The notes: generated by a model not told the origin, from the letters alone. Counted from the first letter of the stretch, positions 51,833 to 61,256 are shown. The stretch: 64,000 nt of DNA from Bermanella sp047621325 (GCA_047621325.1 JBLHLT010000014.1:30279-94278); one strand, 5' to 3'. Numbers and translations: made by a program.

Positions 51833-52966
51833 ATGTTGATTGAAACACAGAAAATTAAAATGCTTATGTTTAGCATACTAGGCTGCTTGGTACTGGCCGG
51901 TTGTGGCGATGAAAGCTCTACCACATCCAAAATACTAGGCAATGAAGCGAATACCGCAGCCGTGCAGATAGCTGACTTTACAATTATTCCCGCGGTGAAT
52001 AACTTTCAAAGCCAAGCCCAGTTGTTGGATAACAGCGCCGAACTATTTTGCAGTACTGGTAATACAAGTGAAACTAACTTGCTCAGCCTTCAGCAGCAGT
52101 GGAAAGATACCAGTAAGGCTTGGTATCAAGTATTACCGTTTAAATTTGGGCCTGTAGAAGGCGGCTTAGATATCAATATTGTGGAACCTATTTATGCCTA
52201 TGTTGATTATTTTCGATTTAATAAAGGCAGTGATCAAACATTAACGGTGCGCAATAAGGTAAAAGAGTGGGTAGGTGGTCCCGAACCTACAACGGTAACG
52301 GATGCGTTTGTTGCTGGGAAAAGCGCGAGTCTGGTGGGATTTCTACCGCTTGAAGTTACGATTTTTGAAACGACAAATACACAATCTACTGTTACAGCGG
52401 ATGTATTAACTGAATTTACAAATGCCCCACGAAAATGCGAAGTATTAACCGCGTTATCCAGTCAGTTGTTGGTAAAAGCCAATGAAATTCAACAAGGCTG
52501 GACGAGTAACTATGCACAAACGGGTAAAAGCTATCGTGATATGTTGGCCACTGATGAATTAGAAGATGCAGAGGTAAATGACAAAGGGGATTCCCCTATT
52601 TCAAAAATAACGGTATCGGTCCAAGATTATTTTGATTATTTGAAAAATAGAGATTTGACTACCACACAAGGTCAAATTTCAAATTCTATTTGGCAGAGTG
52701 TTGAAACATCTATGCTATCTGTGGATGACGTACTGGCGGGCACCATGAACACCACATTAAGCTTAAATACCATCATGAAAAACAATGACTTTGAAAGTAC
52801 CGTAGCACTGTTAAAAGAAAATATTGCGACATTGCGTACTGCAATTTTGGATAATAATTCGACGGACTTTAAAGCGGCAGCGGGCATCTTAGATGGTAAC
52901 TTTAAACGAGATCTGCCGGATGCCATTGGCGTGAGCTTAGGGTTGAATTTTAGTGACGGTGATTGA
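51833..52966 (+). CDS. second imelysin-family lipoprotein with altered GxHxxE motif
   Basis: 377 residues from the ATG at 51833 (GGAA 9 bases upstream). The lipobox is VLAGC (Cys 24). Family landmarks include WKDTSKAWYQVLPFKFGPVE and QQGWTSNYAQTGKSY. At the place of the GxHxxE motif it reads GFLPLE (residues 169-174): the glycine and glutamate are kept but the histidine is leucine. That would alter metal binding compared with the imelysin at 47620. It ends the cluster. Confidence 0.82.
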   Translation: MLIETQKIKMLMFSILGCLVLAGCGDESSTTSKILGNEANTAAVQIADFTIIPAVNNFQSQAQLLDNSAELFCSTGNTSETNLLSLQQQWKDTSKAWYQVLPFKFGPVEGGLDINIVEPIYAYVDYFRFNKGSDQTLTVRNKVKEWVGGPEPTTVTDAFVAGKSASLVGFLPLEVTIFETTNTQSTVTADVLTEFTNAPRKCEVLTALSSQLLVKANEIQQGWTSNYAQTGKSYRDMLATDELEDAEVNDKGDSPISKITVSVQDYFDYLKNRDLTTTQGQISNSIWQSVETSMLSVDDVLAGTMNTTLSLNTIMKNNDFESTVALLKENIATLRTAILDNNSTDFKAAAGILDGNFKRDLPDAIGVSLGLNFSDGD

Positions 52967-52980
52967 GCTTGACGCAATAA

Positions 52981-53005
52981 AAAAAAGGGCGAAAGCCCTT
53001 TTTTT
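52981..53005. terminator. bidirectional terminator, imelysin cluster / epmB
   Basis: AAAAAAGGGC-GAAA-GCCCTTTTTTT between convergent genes. Confidence 0.92.
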
Positions 53006-53016
53006 GTGCCTGCCCG

Positions 53017-54069
53017 TTAGTGGCTGTTGTCAGCTGAAATAGGAATCAAGGTTTTTGATGGTCGTCCATCGACTTCACGCACAAGCTTAGGCACAAGAAA
53101 ACCAGGCAGTGTCGTTTGTATTTCTAAAATGAGTTGCGTAGCAATGGCCTCACTGACATCAAAATGATGCGCACCAATCACAGGGTCGAGTAAGTGCAGG
53201 TAGTAGGGCAAGGTATCAAATTCAAATAAGCGCTCGCTTAAATCAATTAGGCTTTGTGCGTTATCGTTGACGCCTTTTAACAACACACTTTGATTTAATA
53301 CATGAATGCCAGCGCGTTTCATTTTCTGTAATGCATGGCCGACATGATCATCAATTTCATTGGTATGATTTGCATGCACCACCATGATCACTTTTAAGCG
53401 GCTTTCTTGTAAGCGCGCGATTAATGCATCATTAATTCGGTCAGGAATCACAATCGGCAGGCGGCTATGAATGCGCAGGCGCGTCACATGTGGGATGGCT
53501 TCTATGGCTGTGATTAAATCGAATAAACGTTTATCCGAACTGGAAAGCGGGTCGCCGCCGCTAAAAATCACTTCGTTAATTTCAGGGCGCTGCTGAATGT
53601 AATCAAGCGTTTCTAGCCACTGTTGGCGGCTTAAACGGTTTTCGTCATAGGGGAAGTGGCGGCGAAAGCAATATCGGCAATGAATCGCGCAGCTGCCATT
53701 AACCACTAATAGCACCCGATTTTTGTACTTATGCACAATGCCTGGGGTTTTATTGCTGCTGGTTTCACCTAATGGGTCGAGCACAAAGCCTGTGGGTGGC
53801 GTTTGTGTTTCTTCAAGTAGTGGCCAAATTTGGCGCAGTAATGGGTCATGAATATCGCCCTTTTTGATGCGCTGTATATACGCCATAGGTACTCGAATGG
53901 GAAAGTCTTCCGCCCCTTTAATACCTGCCGTTAACACGCTTTTTGGCAGTTCAAGTAGATCTAATAAGGCTTGGGCACTAAACGATATGTTGGCCAGCTG
54001 TTGCTGCCATGACGCATTATCATCGCTGCGAGCAATAATGGGGGCGACATTTGAGAGTGGTGTATTCAT
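53017..54069 (-). CDS. epmB: EF-P lysine 2,3-aminomutase
   Basis: 350 residues from the ATG at 54069; an upstream TTG is not needed. The radical SAM cluster is CAIHCRYCFRRHFPY (Cys 127, 131, 134), followed by EVIFSGGDPLSSSDKRL. The enzyme converts (S)-lysine to (R)-beta-lysine with SAM, pyridoxal phosphate and a 4Fe-4S cluster; EpmA then attaches this to EF-P. It is divergent from efp, as in E. coli. Confidence 0.93.
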   Translation of the reverse strand: MNTPLSNVAPIIARSDDNASWQQQLANISFSAQALLDLLELPKSVLTAGIKGAEDFPIRVPMAYIQRIKKGDIHDPLLRQIWPLLEETQTPPTGFVLDPLGETSSNKTPGIVHKYKNRVLLVVNGSCAIHCRYCFRRHFPYDENRLSRQQWLETLDYIQQRPEINEVIFSGGDPLSSSDKRLFDLITAIEAIPHVTRLRIHSRLPIVIPDRINDALIARLQESRLKVIMVVHANHTNEIDDHVGHALQKMKRAGIHVLNQSVLLKGVNDNAQSLIDLSERLFEFDTLPYYLHLLDPVIGAHHFDVSEAIATQLILEIQTTLPGFLVPKLVREVDGRPSKTLIPISADNSH

Positions 54070-54260
54070 GACAAGCGCGGTTACCAAAGACGGCCATAAG
54101 CCGTTAATACAGAGCAAATAGGGTATTTTGAGCTATTTTGCATGGTTTGCACATGGCTTTGTATGAGATTAGCAATTTCTAGTTAGTGCCTTAAACCATC
54201 TGAATGGGGTATTATAGCGCCCTTAAATTTTTGATATTCCAAGCTAATCGGTGATTTTCC

Positions 54261-54836
54261 ATGGCGAACTATTCAACTAACGAGTTTAAATCTGGCCTTA
54301 AAGTGATGTTAGATGGTGACCCATGTTCCATCTTAGAAAACGAATTCGTAAAGCCGGGTAAGGGCCAAGCCTTTAACCGCGTGAAAATGCGTAACTTGAA
54401 AACCGGCCGTGTTTGGGAACGTACGTTTAAGTCTGGTGAAAAACTAGATGGTGCAGACGTAATGGATTACTCCATGGAATACCTATACACCGACGGTGAG
54501 TTCTACCACTTCATGGCAACCGACGGTACGTTCGAACAATACCCTGCCCACCCAGATGCGGTTGGCGATACAAAGAACTGGCTAAAAGAGCAAGAGAAGT
54601 ACGAAGTAACGTTATACAACGGTTCTCCAATCTCCATAACCCCGCCTAACTTTGTGGATTTAGAAGTGGTTGAGACAGACCCAGGTCTTAAAGGTGATAC
54701 AGCGCAAGGTGGCTCTAAGCCAGCTTACTTGACCACTGGCGCAATGGTACGTGTGCCATTATTCATCAACATTGGTGAAGTTTTGCGTATTGATACTCGT
54801 ACAGGTGATTACGTTTCTCGCGCTAAAGGCGAGTAA
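54261..54836 (+). CDS. efp: translation elongation factor P
   Basis: 191 residues, three beta domains. The modification loop reads EFVKPGKGQAF, with Lys 34 in the position beta-lysylated by EpmA. The C-terminal OB folds contain YVSRAKGE and the conserved VRVPLFINIGEVLRIDTRTG. EF-P relieves ribosomes stalled at polyproline. It is flanked by the genes of both modifying enzymes. Confidence 0.96.
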   Translation: MANYSTNEFKSGLKVMLDGDPCSILENEFVKPGKGQAFNRVKMRNLKTGRVWERTFKSGEKLDGADVMDYSMEYLYTDGEFYHFMATDGTFEQYPAHPDAVGDTKNWLKEQEKYEVTLYNGSPISITPPNFVDLEVVETDPGLKGDTAQGGSKPAYLTTGAMVRVPLFINIGEVLRIDTRTGDYVSRAKGE

Positions 54837-54859
54837 TAATACAAATGTGTGTCTCGCAA

Positions 54860-55019
54860 GCCTCATGTCGTTTACTCGTTTTGAAATTGCAGGGGGCTGC
54901 TTGCAGGCGACACTTATAGTGTCGCCTGCCGGTGCACCCTCGTGCAGTGAGTGATTTTGAGATTATCGGGCGCCTCATGCCGTTTGCTTGTTTTGAAATT
55001 GTAGGAGGCTGCTTGCAGG
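54860..55019 (+). repeat. pair of 48-base direct repeats plus hairpin after efp
   Basis: Copies at 54860-54907 and 54972-55019 share GCCTCATG-CGTTT--T-GTTTTGAAATTG-AGG-GGCTGCTTGCAGG with about six differences. Between them lie the hairpin AGGCGACACT/AGTGTCGCCT (54905-54927) and a GGTGCACCCTCGTGC stretch related to the GC-rich units at 14180. Confidence 0.75.
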
Positions 55020-55060
55020 TTTTGACACCATCGGATGCTCTCTTACTGTTCAAATCGTAG

Positions 55061-55086
55061 GTCGGATAAGCGCAGCGCCATCCGAC
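55061..55086. repeat. REP-like palindrome of the GTCGGAT type
   Basis: GTCGGAT, 12-base loop with AAGCGCAGCGCC, ATCCGAC. It closely resembles the widespread gammaproteobacterial repeat GTAGGTCGGAT...ATCCGAC and differs from the TACCCGC family elsewhere in the window. Confidence 0.7.
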
Positions 55087-55153
55087 ATTGTTGTAACCTT
55101 TCCCACCGCGCGAACGTGTTAACTATTTAGCCTCCTTCAATAAGGGCAATATC

Positions 55154-56086
55154 ATGTCTTGGCAACCTTCTGCTGTTATCGAATCTATTCAGTTACGTGC
55201 CACTTTAAACGCATATCTACGTGAATTTTTTGCACAGCGTTTTGTGATGGAAGTGGAGACGCCTGCGTTATCAAAAGCAGCGGTCGATGATGCCAATTTA
55301 CATCCTGTGGTCGCGCAAGCGTGTGGCAACCCTGTGTATTTACATACCTCCCCTGAATACCCGATGAAGCGTTTGCTTGCTGCTGGCAGCGGCGATATTT
55401 ACCAAATTTGTAAAGTGTTTCGTGATGATGAAGTGGGGCGCAGACATAACCCAGAATTCACCATGCTGGAATACTATCGTTTAGGGTTTGATTTAAACAC
55501 GCTTATGGATGAAGTCGCTCAATTAGTCGGCGACTTTTTACATATACAGCGCCGTATTGATCTAAGTTATGCACAAGCACTTAAACAATACGCCGAGCTG
55601 GATGTATTCAACATAGACGACGTGCAGCTAAGAAAGCGAGTCACTAAATTTGTAGGTGATGATTTACAACTCAGCCGTGATGAATGTTTAGATATTATTA
55701 TGAGCCATATCGTTGAGCCAAACTTACCGAATGATGCCTTGATCTTTATTTTTAATTACCCTGCTAGCCAAGCGGCTCTGGCGAGAACGTTTGAAGACAG
55801 TGATGGCAATCATTTAGCAAAGCGTTTTGAGTTATATGTGAATGGTTTAGAGCTGGCGAATGGTTATCATGAGCTAACCGATATTACCGAGCAAAAAAAT
55901 CGATTCGAGATACAGGCTAAACGTTATGAAAATACACGCCCACTAGATGATAATTTCTTGCAAGCGTTACAACAGGGTTTACCGGATTGCAGCGGCGTGG
56001 CGATTGGCTTAGACCGTATTTTAATGCTCAAACAAAACACACACGATATACGCGATGTTTTAAGTTTCGATTTTTCCCGTGCGTAA
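55154..56086 (+). CDS. epmA: EF-P--(R)-beta-lysine ligase
   Basis: 310 residues, a catalytic-core-only paralogue of class II lysyl-tRNA synthetase with no anticodon-binding domain. Motif 2 is YQICKVFRDDEVGRRHNPEFTMLEYYRLGF and motif 3 is SGVAIGLDRILML. It activates beta-lysine with ATP and attaches it to Lys 34 of EF-P. It lies 317 bases after efp, past a repeat-rich gap. epmA, efp and epmB together form a complete modification system. Confidence 0.94.
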   Translation: MSWQPSAVIESIQLRATLNAYLREFFAQRFVMEVETPALSKAAVDDANLHPVVAQACGNPVYLHTSPEYPMKRLLAAGSGDIYQICKVFRDDEVGRRHNPEFTMLEYYRLGFDLNTLMDEVAQLVGDFLHIQRRIDLSYAQALKQYAELDVFNIDDVQLRKRVTKFVGDDLQLSRDECLDIIMSHIVEPNLPNDALIFIFNYPASQAALARTFEDSDGNHLAKRFELYVNGLELANGYHELTDITEQKNRFEIQAKRYENTRPLDDNFLQALQQGLPDCSGVAIGLDRILMLKQNTHDIRDVLSFDFSRA

Positions 56087-56108
56087 TGTCGGTACGTGAT
56101 TTGAAAAA

Positions 56109-56759
56109 TTAAGGTTGCTTGGTTGTGATGGTTTGTATTGCACGGTTGAGTTTTTCTTGCGGCCATTTTCGCGATGATAATGGCGGTTTGTTTGGCAAGA
56201 GTGTGGTGCCTTCACCGACTTGAGTTAATGTCACTGTGCCAAATTCATTGCTTACTTCTACACTATGTTCACTTTCTAACAGCACCACATCAATGCTGTT
56301 GTCATCGCTTAAGTTACCACCCCAAAAATCTGTGCCTCTTACACCAATAGAGCCTATGGGAGTATGAACGGTAAAATCTGGATGGATTGTTTTAGTGATG
56401 CTGCCGGTAACGATACGAAAAGCCCCTTTGATGAATTCAAAGTTTGCCCGTTTTTTGTCTGTGTTTGAGATAAATGCCTTAACGTGCATTTTGGTGCTGC
56501 CACCCAGTGTGAGCACAGTCCCCTCAGTAAAACGTAAAATAGCGCGCGCATCTTGGCTGGTTAAAATAGTGTCTTGCAGGTTGATATCGCTACCGCGTTG
56601 AAGATGCGTGACGGTGCCTGTTACTGATTGAGTCGTTACACTTGGGGAAATTAAAATCGCTTTTGCAATAGGCTCAGCCCCTGCAAAATTCGTAAAGGCA
56701 GATAGTAACATTACAAATAAGGTAACGGATCGGTTACCAGAAAGCATCATCTTTAACAT
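56109..56759 (-). CDS. exported FecR-domain protein overlapping motB
   Basis: 216 residues from the ATG at 56759, which lies inside the motB 3' end (overlap about 26 bases); ATG 56750 is also possible. The signal peptide ends FTNFAGA. The FecR domain reads TGTVTHLQRGSDINLQDTILTSQDARAILRFTEGTVLTLGGSTKMHVKAF, then GAFRIVTGSITKTIHPDFTVHTPIGSIGVRGTDFW. No transmembrane anti-sigma region is present, so it is a free periplasmic FecR-type protein. The overlap with motB suggests co-expression with the motor; its role there is unknown. Confidence 0.72.
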   Translation of the reverse strand: MLKMMLSGNRSVTLFVMLLSAFTNFAGAEPIAKAILISPSVTTQSVTGTVTHLQRGSDINLQDTILTSQDARAILRFTEGTVLTLGGSTKMHVKAFISNTDKKRANFEFIKGAFRIVTGSITKTIHPDFTVHTPIGSIGVRGTDFWGGNLSDDNSIDVVLLESEHSVEVSNEFGTVTLTQVGEGTTLLPNKPPLSSRKWPQEKLNRAIQTITTKQP

Positions 56760-57762
56760 CCGGCGGTGCTTGATCATATTGCTTTGTATCCTCACTGCGT
56801 TCTTGCAGTTCTTGTAATAAGCTGCCGGTTTTATCGATGGCTTCATCACGGACTTTATCGGGCTCGCCCACATTGCCTTCAGCGCTTTGTGCGTCTTTTT
56901 CTGCGTTGTAACCACCGGCCCGTGAAGCAATCGCTTTATCGCTGCGTTTATTTAGCACCACAATGGCAATACGGCGGTTGATCGGATCGGCAGGGTTTTC
57001 AATATTAAAATGCGCTTTGTCACCCATGCCCACCACTTGCGCAATTTTTACTTCAGGTAAACCGGCGTCCCCTAACGCGCGACGAGCGGCATTAGCACGG
57101 CTTGCAGAGAGCTCCCAATTACCCGCATCCCAAACATTTGATGTTCCACTGCTGTCGGTGTGACCCGTGATGGATACACGGTTGGGTACTGAAACTAAAA
57201 TAGGCGCTAATTCATAAAGAATATCTTCGGCATAATATTTTAGGCGTGAAGCGCCCGGGTCAAACATGGGGCGATTGGTTTTATCCACAATTTGAATACG
57301 TAAACCTTCGCTGGTGATGTCGACTTTGAGTTGGTCTTTGTAAGGGCTGAGTGCGGCGCTGTCGTTGATTTTTTCTTTAAACTCCGCCTCCATAGATTCA
57401 AGGCGGGCTTGTTCGATGGCTTCGGCGGCGCTTTCAATTTCTTCTGCCTGTAAGACTTGGGTTGGGTCGACGGTTTGGCTGGTGGCGACGTTATTTTGCA
57501 CCGAAGGGCTGCCACCTAAATCAATCACCCATTTGCTCGGCACTTTTTTGCCATCTTCGTAGGCGGCAGGGTCATTAAAGTAACCTGCTACGGCCGCGAT
57601 TTCTTCTTCGTTGGATGAGTTGATTAACCATAGAATTAAAAACAACGCCATCATGGCCATGGCAAAGTCAGCCAGTGCCACTTTCCACGCGCCGCCATGA
57701 TGGGCGTGCGCGCCTTTTTTCACACGTTTGATTATTATATTTTGTTGGTCAAACTTATCCAT
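56734..57762 (-). CDS. motB: flagellar motor stator protein MotB
   Basis: 342 residues. The cytoplasmic start is basic (KKGAHAHHGGAWKVALADFAMAMMALFLILWLINSS) and holds the proton-carrying aspartate (about D32) at the head of the single membrane helix. The C-terminal OmpA-like peptidoglycan-binding domain has SITGHTDSSGTSN, NWELSASRANAARRAL and INRRIAIVV. It forms the stator with MotA. The C-terminal tail (about 275-342) is longer and more charged than minimal MotB. Confidence 0.92.
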   Translation of the reverse strand: MDKFDQQNIIIKRVKKGAHAHHGGAWKVALADFAMAMMALFLILWLINSSNEEEIAAVAGYFNDPAAYEDGKKVPSKWVIDLGGSPSVQNNVATSQTVDPTQVLQAEEIESAAEAIEQARLESMEAEFKEKINDSAALSPYKDQLKVDITSEGLRIQIVDKTNRPMFDPGASRLKYYAEDILYELAPILVSVPNRVSITGHTDSSGTSNVWDAGNWELSASRANAARRALGDAGLPEVKIAQVVGMGDKAHFNIENPADPINRRIAIVVLNKRSDKAIASRAGGYNAEKDAQSAEGNVGEPDKVRDEAIDKTGSLLQELQERSEDTKQYDQAPPDVKDDAFW

Positions 57763-57796
57763 GTTCTGACCTCAAATCACGCGGTGGTGTTTATCA

Positions 57797-58648
57797 TTAA
57801 CGGCCTCGAACCTTAGATTCAAGCTCGTTAAAGGTAGGTCGGCCATGGGAGAACAAGACTTTACGACCAAACTCCACCGCTAACTGCGGTGGTAAACCGT
57901 TGACCGATGCCACAATCGTGGCCTTGGCTGATTCGTACAGTTTGATTTCTTCGTGGGCGTTGTGCTCCATCTTACTGGCAATGGGGCCAAAGAAACCGTA
58001 ACCAAATAAAATACCCGAAAACGTACCCACCAGTGCGGCCGCGATGTGACGGCCTAATTCTTCCATGGGCCCATCAATGGCACCCATGGTAATAACGATA
58101 CCCAATACAGCGGCCACAATGCCAAAACCAGGCATGGCGTCTGCAATTTTTTGCACGGCGGTGGCGGGCCCTGTTAACTCATGCAAGCGTGCGTCTATTT
58201 CCATGTCCATCAAGGCATCTAGTTCGTGGGCTTGCATATTACCTGCTGCAATTAATCGAAAGTAATCGGCAATAAAGTCAGCTAATGCATGGTTGTTTTG
58301 AATGGCAGGGTATTTAGAAAAGACACCACTTTGTTGAGGGTTTTCGACGTCGCCTTCGATAGACATCATGCCCTCTTTACGACTTTTATTAAGGATGTCG
58401 TAAATCAAACTTAAGCAATCCATGTACATAGCTTTATTGGCTTTGCCGCCAGTAATGACTTGAGGCAGTTGTTTAAAGGTATCTATATGGACAGGGCCGG
58501 GGTTACTGATGATATGAGCACCAATACCCGCCCCTAATATAATGAGAAACTCATAGGGCTGCCAAAGCGCTGCGAGTACACCATGGCTTCCGATGTAGCC
58601 ATAGACCACACTGAAGCACACTACTATTAAACCAACTATGAATAACAT
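57797..58648 (-). CDS. motA: flagellar motor stator protein MotA
   Basis: 283 residues with four membrane segments (about 3-20, 28-46, 168-190 and 202-222), the conserved prolines in TAVQKIADAMPGFGIVAAVLGIVITMG, and the charged cytoplasmic loop with RKEGMMSIEGDVENP. The length and IEGDVENP motif match the proton-driven gammaproteobacterial MotA. It precedes motB by 34 bases in the same operon. Confidence 0.93.
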   Translation of the reverse strand: MLFIVGLIVVCFSVVYGYIGSHGVLAALWQPYEFLIILGAGIGAHIISNPGPVHIDTFKQLPQVITGGKANKAMYMDCLSLIYDILNKSRKEGMMSIEGDVENPQQSGVFSKYPAIQNNHALADFIADYFRLIAAGNMQAHELDALMDMEIDARLHELTGPATAVQKIADAMPGFGIVAAVLGIVITMGAIDGPMEELGRHIAAALVGTFSGILFGYGFFGPIASKMEHNAHEEIKLYESAKATIVASVNGLPPQLAVEFGRKVLFSHGRPTFNELESKVRGR

Positions 58649-58769
58649 TCCTGTTTATCCCTCTTGGCCCATTCATCCTTTTGTGATTAAAGATGAAATC
58701 CGTGGGCCGGTTTGCTCAAAGTCCGACTATAGTTAATTAAAGTTTAGAAAAGGTCTTTCCTCAAATCGA

Positions 58770-60380
58770 ATGGAAGCAAAAAACATAAAAGGGGCGCGAG
58801 CGTGGCTTGAATTGGCCACATCGGCTCAATTACCCATCTTAAAAATTTCCGCCCAACTGCTCACAAAGCAGATTAAATCGGGTGCGTCTCTTGCGGATAT
58901 GGCACAGACCATAGAGCGAGACCCTGCCCTGTGCCTGCACTTATTTTTAGCGGCGAATCGTAAAAACCCAAATCCTGATACCGCTATTTTAAATCTAAAC
59001 CACGTCATGACTTTGCTGGGTATGCAGGGCGTCATACATTTTATTAAGCAAGCTCCTAAAATGACGTTGCATAAAAGTGATGCAATGCAAAAGGGTTATT
59101 TGCAAGCTCAGGCGGTGAGCAGTTTGGCTGGGTCGTTAGTGGAACACTGGGCCGCTCAAACTCATAGTGGCTCGGCCGAAAAATTAAAATGGGCCACCAT
59201 TTTGGCCGGTGCACCTACTTGGTATATGTGGCATGTAGGGTATGGAAAAATGATGACATACCAGTATCAAGTACAGCATGAGTTTCAAACCAGCGCCAAA
59301 GTAGAAAAGCAGCAGTTTGGTTGCTTGCTCGAAGATATTTACCGCATGATTGGTCGTCAAATTCAGTTACCTGAATTATCTCAGCAAATATTAGAGCGCG
59401 CACAATGGCCGAGCTTGCGTCAGTGGTCGCAAATACTGAGTGAACAGCACATACGCTTTAGCGACGAAGACCATGTATTACGTCATTTAAAAAGCAAGCC
59501 TAGTACCATCATGTTGTTACTAAGCCACTTAGCGCAGCAAGTGCAAAAAGGGTGGATGAGCCACCGAGTATTGCGCAGCCAGCGGGCGTTAGCGCACTTG
59601 AGTGGTTTAGATATTGCGCAGGTGACGGCGCAAAATCATCAGCTGGCAATTAAGTTAAGCCGCAAACTAATGCTTGAACAAATACTCCCACCTGCGGTGT
59701 CGCTGGTGTGGCCGCAACACACGATCAGCCAGCCAGTTTGGTGCAGACCAGCCTATGCCTGCTGGCACGAGGCGCCCAAAGATGAAGAACAGAAGATTGA
59801 TAACGTAAAAGCGAGAAAATCAGCTGAGCGTGTTTTAACAATGCACGAGGTTCCTCCTAGAAAGGTAGACAAAAAAATCATAGTGGATGTCTTGCAGCAA
59901 TTAAACAAAGAGGTATCAGGGTTTGATCAGGTACATGATGTTTTTGTACATTGTAATAAAGCGCTTAACCTTGGTATTGGCATGAAGCGTGGTTTTATTT
60001 GTATCATAAATAAACAAGGCGAGTGTTTACGTCCGGTTTATTGTTTTGGAATTGAAAAGGACGACCCGATTCGCGCCCTTAAAATCACATTAAAAGATAA
60101 CAGTCTATTTGCAAAATTGGTGGCTAAAAATGCGAGCTTTCGTGTGGATAACGCCAATATTGAGCAAGCCTTAAACATGCTCAACCCTGAAGTATCAAAC
60201 ACATTAAATAGCCAGAACTTCATGACCATGTCGTTATTTTCGAGTAACCGCCCCATCGGTGTTGTATTTGCCGATGTTTCTAGCGCCGAGTTACCCATTA
60301 ACGACAAGGAATACCAAGCCTTTAAAACAATCTGCAAAAGCACCAGCTATGCCCTAGAGCGCTACAAATTGTCCCGATAA
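58770..60380 (+). CDS. HDOD-domain protein with C-terminal GAF-like domain
   Basis: 536 residues. The N-terminal HDOD region (about residues 18-220) reads LPILKISAQLLTKQIKSGASLADMAQTIERDPALCLHLFLAAN, then LNHVMTLLGMQGVIHFI, but the HD catalytic pairs are not evident. The C-terminal 180 residues look like a GAF domain (VHCNKALNLGIGMKRGFICIIN, RPIGVVFADVS). It is probably a signalling scaffold. A protein in this position beside motA is also found in P. aeruginosa, from memory. It is divergent from motA. Confidence 0.75.
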   Translation: MEAKNIKGARAWLELATSAQLPILKISAQLLTKQIKSGASLADMAQTIERDPALCLHLFLAANRKNPNPDTAILNLNHVMTLLGMQGVIHFIKQAPKMTLHKSDAMQKGYLQAQAVSSLAGSLVEHWAAQTHSGSAEKLKWATILAGAPTWYMWHVGYGKMMTYQYQVQHEFQTSAKVEKQQFGCLLEDIYRMIGRQIQLPELSQQILERAQWPSLRQWSQILSEQHIRFSDEDHVLRHLKSKPSTIMLLLSHLAQQVQKGWMSHRVLRSQRALAHLSGLDIAQVTAQNHQLAIKLSRKLMLEQILPPAVSLVWPQHTISQPVWCRPAYACWHEAPKDEEQKIDNVKARKSAERVLTMHEVPPRKVDKKIIVDVLQQLNKEVSGFDQVHDVFVHCNKALNLGIGMKRGFICIINKQGECLRPVYCFGIEKDDPIRALKITLKDNSLFAKLVAKNASFRVDNANIEQALNMLNPEVSNTLNSQNFMTMSLFSSNRPIGVVFADVSSAELPINDKEYQAFKTICKSTSYALERYKLSR

Positions 60381-60440
60381 TACCTGACACACGCAGTAAG
60401 CTTGTTTAAAATGCCCCCCACATTCATTGAGGCCAGCCTT

Positions 60441-61256
60441 ATGACGTTGCCATTGATCATTGAACCAAGCCAATTGGCCAATGAATTGAACCAAGCCAAT
60501 CTATTGATTTTAGATTTAGGTAAAGCAGATTCCTATTCAGCAGCCCATGTGCCCGGTGCCATACATGTGGCCCCAAGTCACATACAACTAGGTGTGCCAC
60601 CTGCGCCTGGATTATTACCAAGCAAAGAGCAATTGAGTTTACTGTTTAGCCGGTTAGGTTTAACGCACGACACCCATGTAGTGGTTTATGATGACGACGG
60701 TGGGCCGTGGGCAGGGCGTATGATTTGGGTGCTAGATGCCATTGGTCATAAACACTATAGCTTTTTAAATGGCGGCATTCACAGCTGGTTAGCGCAACAA
60801 TGCCCAGTTGAAAGCAAAACAAATGAAGCGACACCCAGTAATTATACCGTGACGGCGATGGATGACAGCGTCACCATTGATAAAGAGCAATTACTGCAAG
60901 CGATTAGTGATAACAGTATTGAAATATGGGATGCTCGCTCACTCCCTGAATACACAGGTGAAAAAGCCGTCAGCGCTCGCGGTGGGCATTTGCCCGGTGC
61001 AAAAAGCTATGAATTTACCCGCGCACTAGATACCACAGCAGACTTGGTGTTACGTGATTTAGATGCAGTAAAACAAGAATTAAACGACTTGGGCATCACA
61101 GGTACAAAAACCATCGTGACCCATTGCCAAACACATCGCCGTTCAGGTTTAACCTATGTGATTTGTAAACAACTAGGTTGGCCTGTGCAAGCATACGCAG
61201 GTTCATGGAGTGAATGGGGTAATGACCCAAACACCCCAATCGAAACCGGCCAATAA
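60441..61256 (+). CDS. rhdA: two-domain rhodanese sulfurtransferase
   Basis: 271 residues from the ATG at 60441, chosen for the GAGG site and family length. Each half is a rhodanese fold; the first (LLILDLGKADSYSAAHVPGAIHVAPS) lacks a catalytic Cys, the second has it in THCQTHRRSGL (about C229), very close to the RhdA active-site CQTHHRSG. It transfers sulfur from thiosulfate to cyanide or another acceptor. It is followed by psd with 27 bases between. Confidence 0.87.
   Translation: MTLPLIIEPSQLANELNQANLLILDLGKADSYSAAHVPGAIHVAPSHIQLGVPPAPGLLPSKEQLSLLFSRLGLTHDTHVVVYDDDGGPWAGRMIWVLDAIGHKHYSFLNGGIHSWLAQQCPVESKTNEATPSNYTVTAMDDSVTIDKEQLLQAISDNSIEIWDARSLPEYTGEKAVSARGGHLPGAKSYEFTRALDTTADLVLRDLDAVKQELNDLGITGTKTIVTHCQTHRRSGLTYVICKQLGWPVQAYAGSWSEWGNDPNTPIETGQ

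Noticed and set aside
54823..55053. Minus-strand ORF in the efp-epmA gap
   Set aside because: It is composed almost entirely of the direct repeats and hairpins; it has repetitive low-complexity coding and no start signals.
43899..56086. Genomic island with its own integrase or tRNA attachment site
   Set aside because: No integrase, tRNA or flanking direct repeats were seen at the block edges; the genes are ordinary chromosomal functions.
58649..58769. Sigma-28 (FliA) promoter for motA or the HDOD gene
   Set aside because: A TTAAAGTTT is present on the plus strand, but no GCCGATAA-like -10 follows at the right spacing on either strand.
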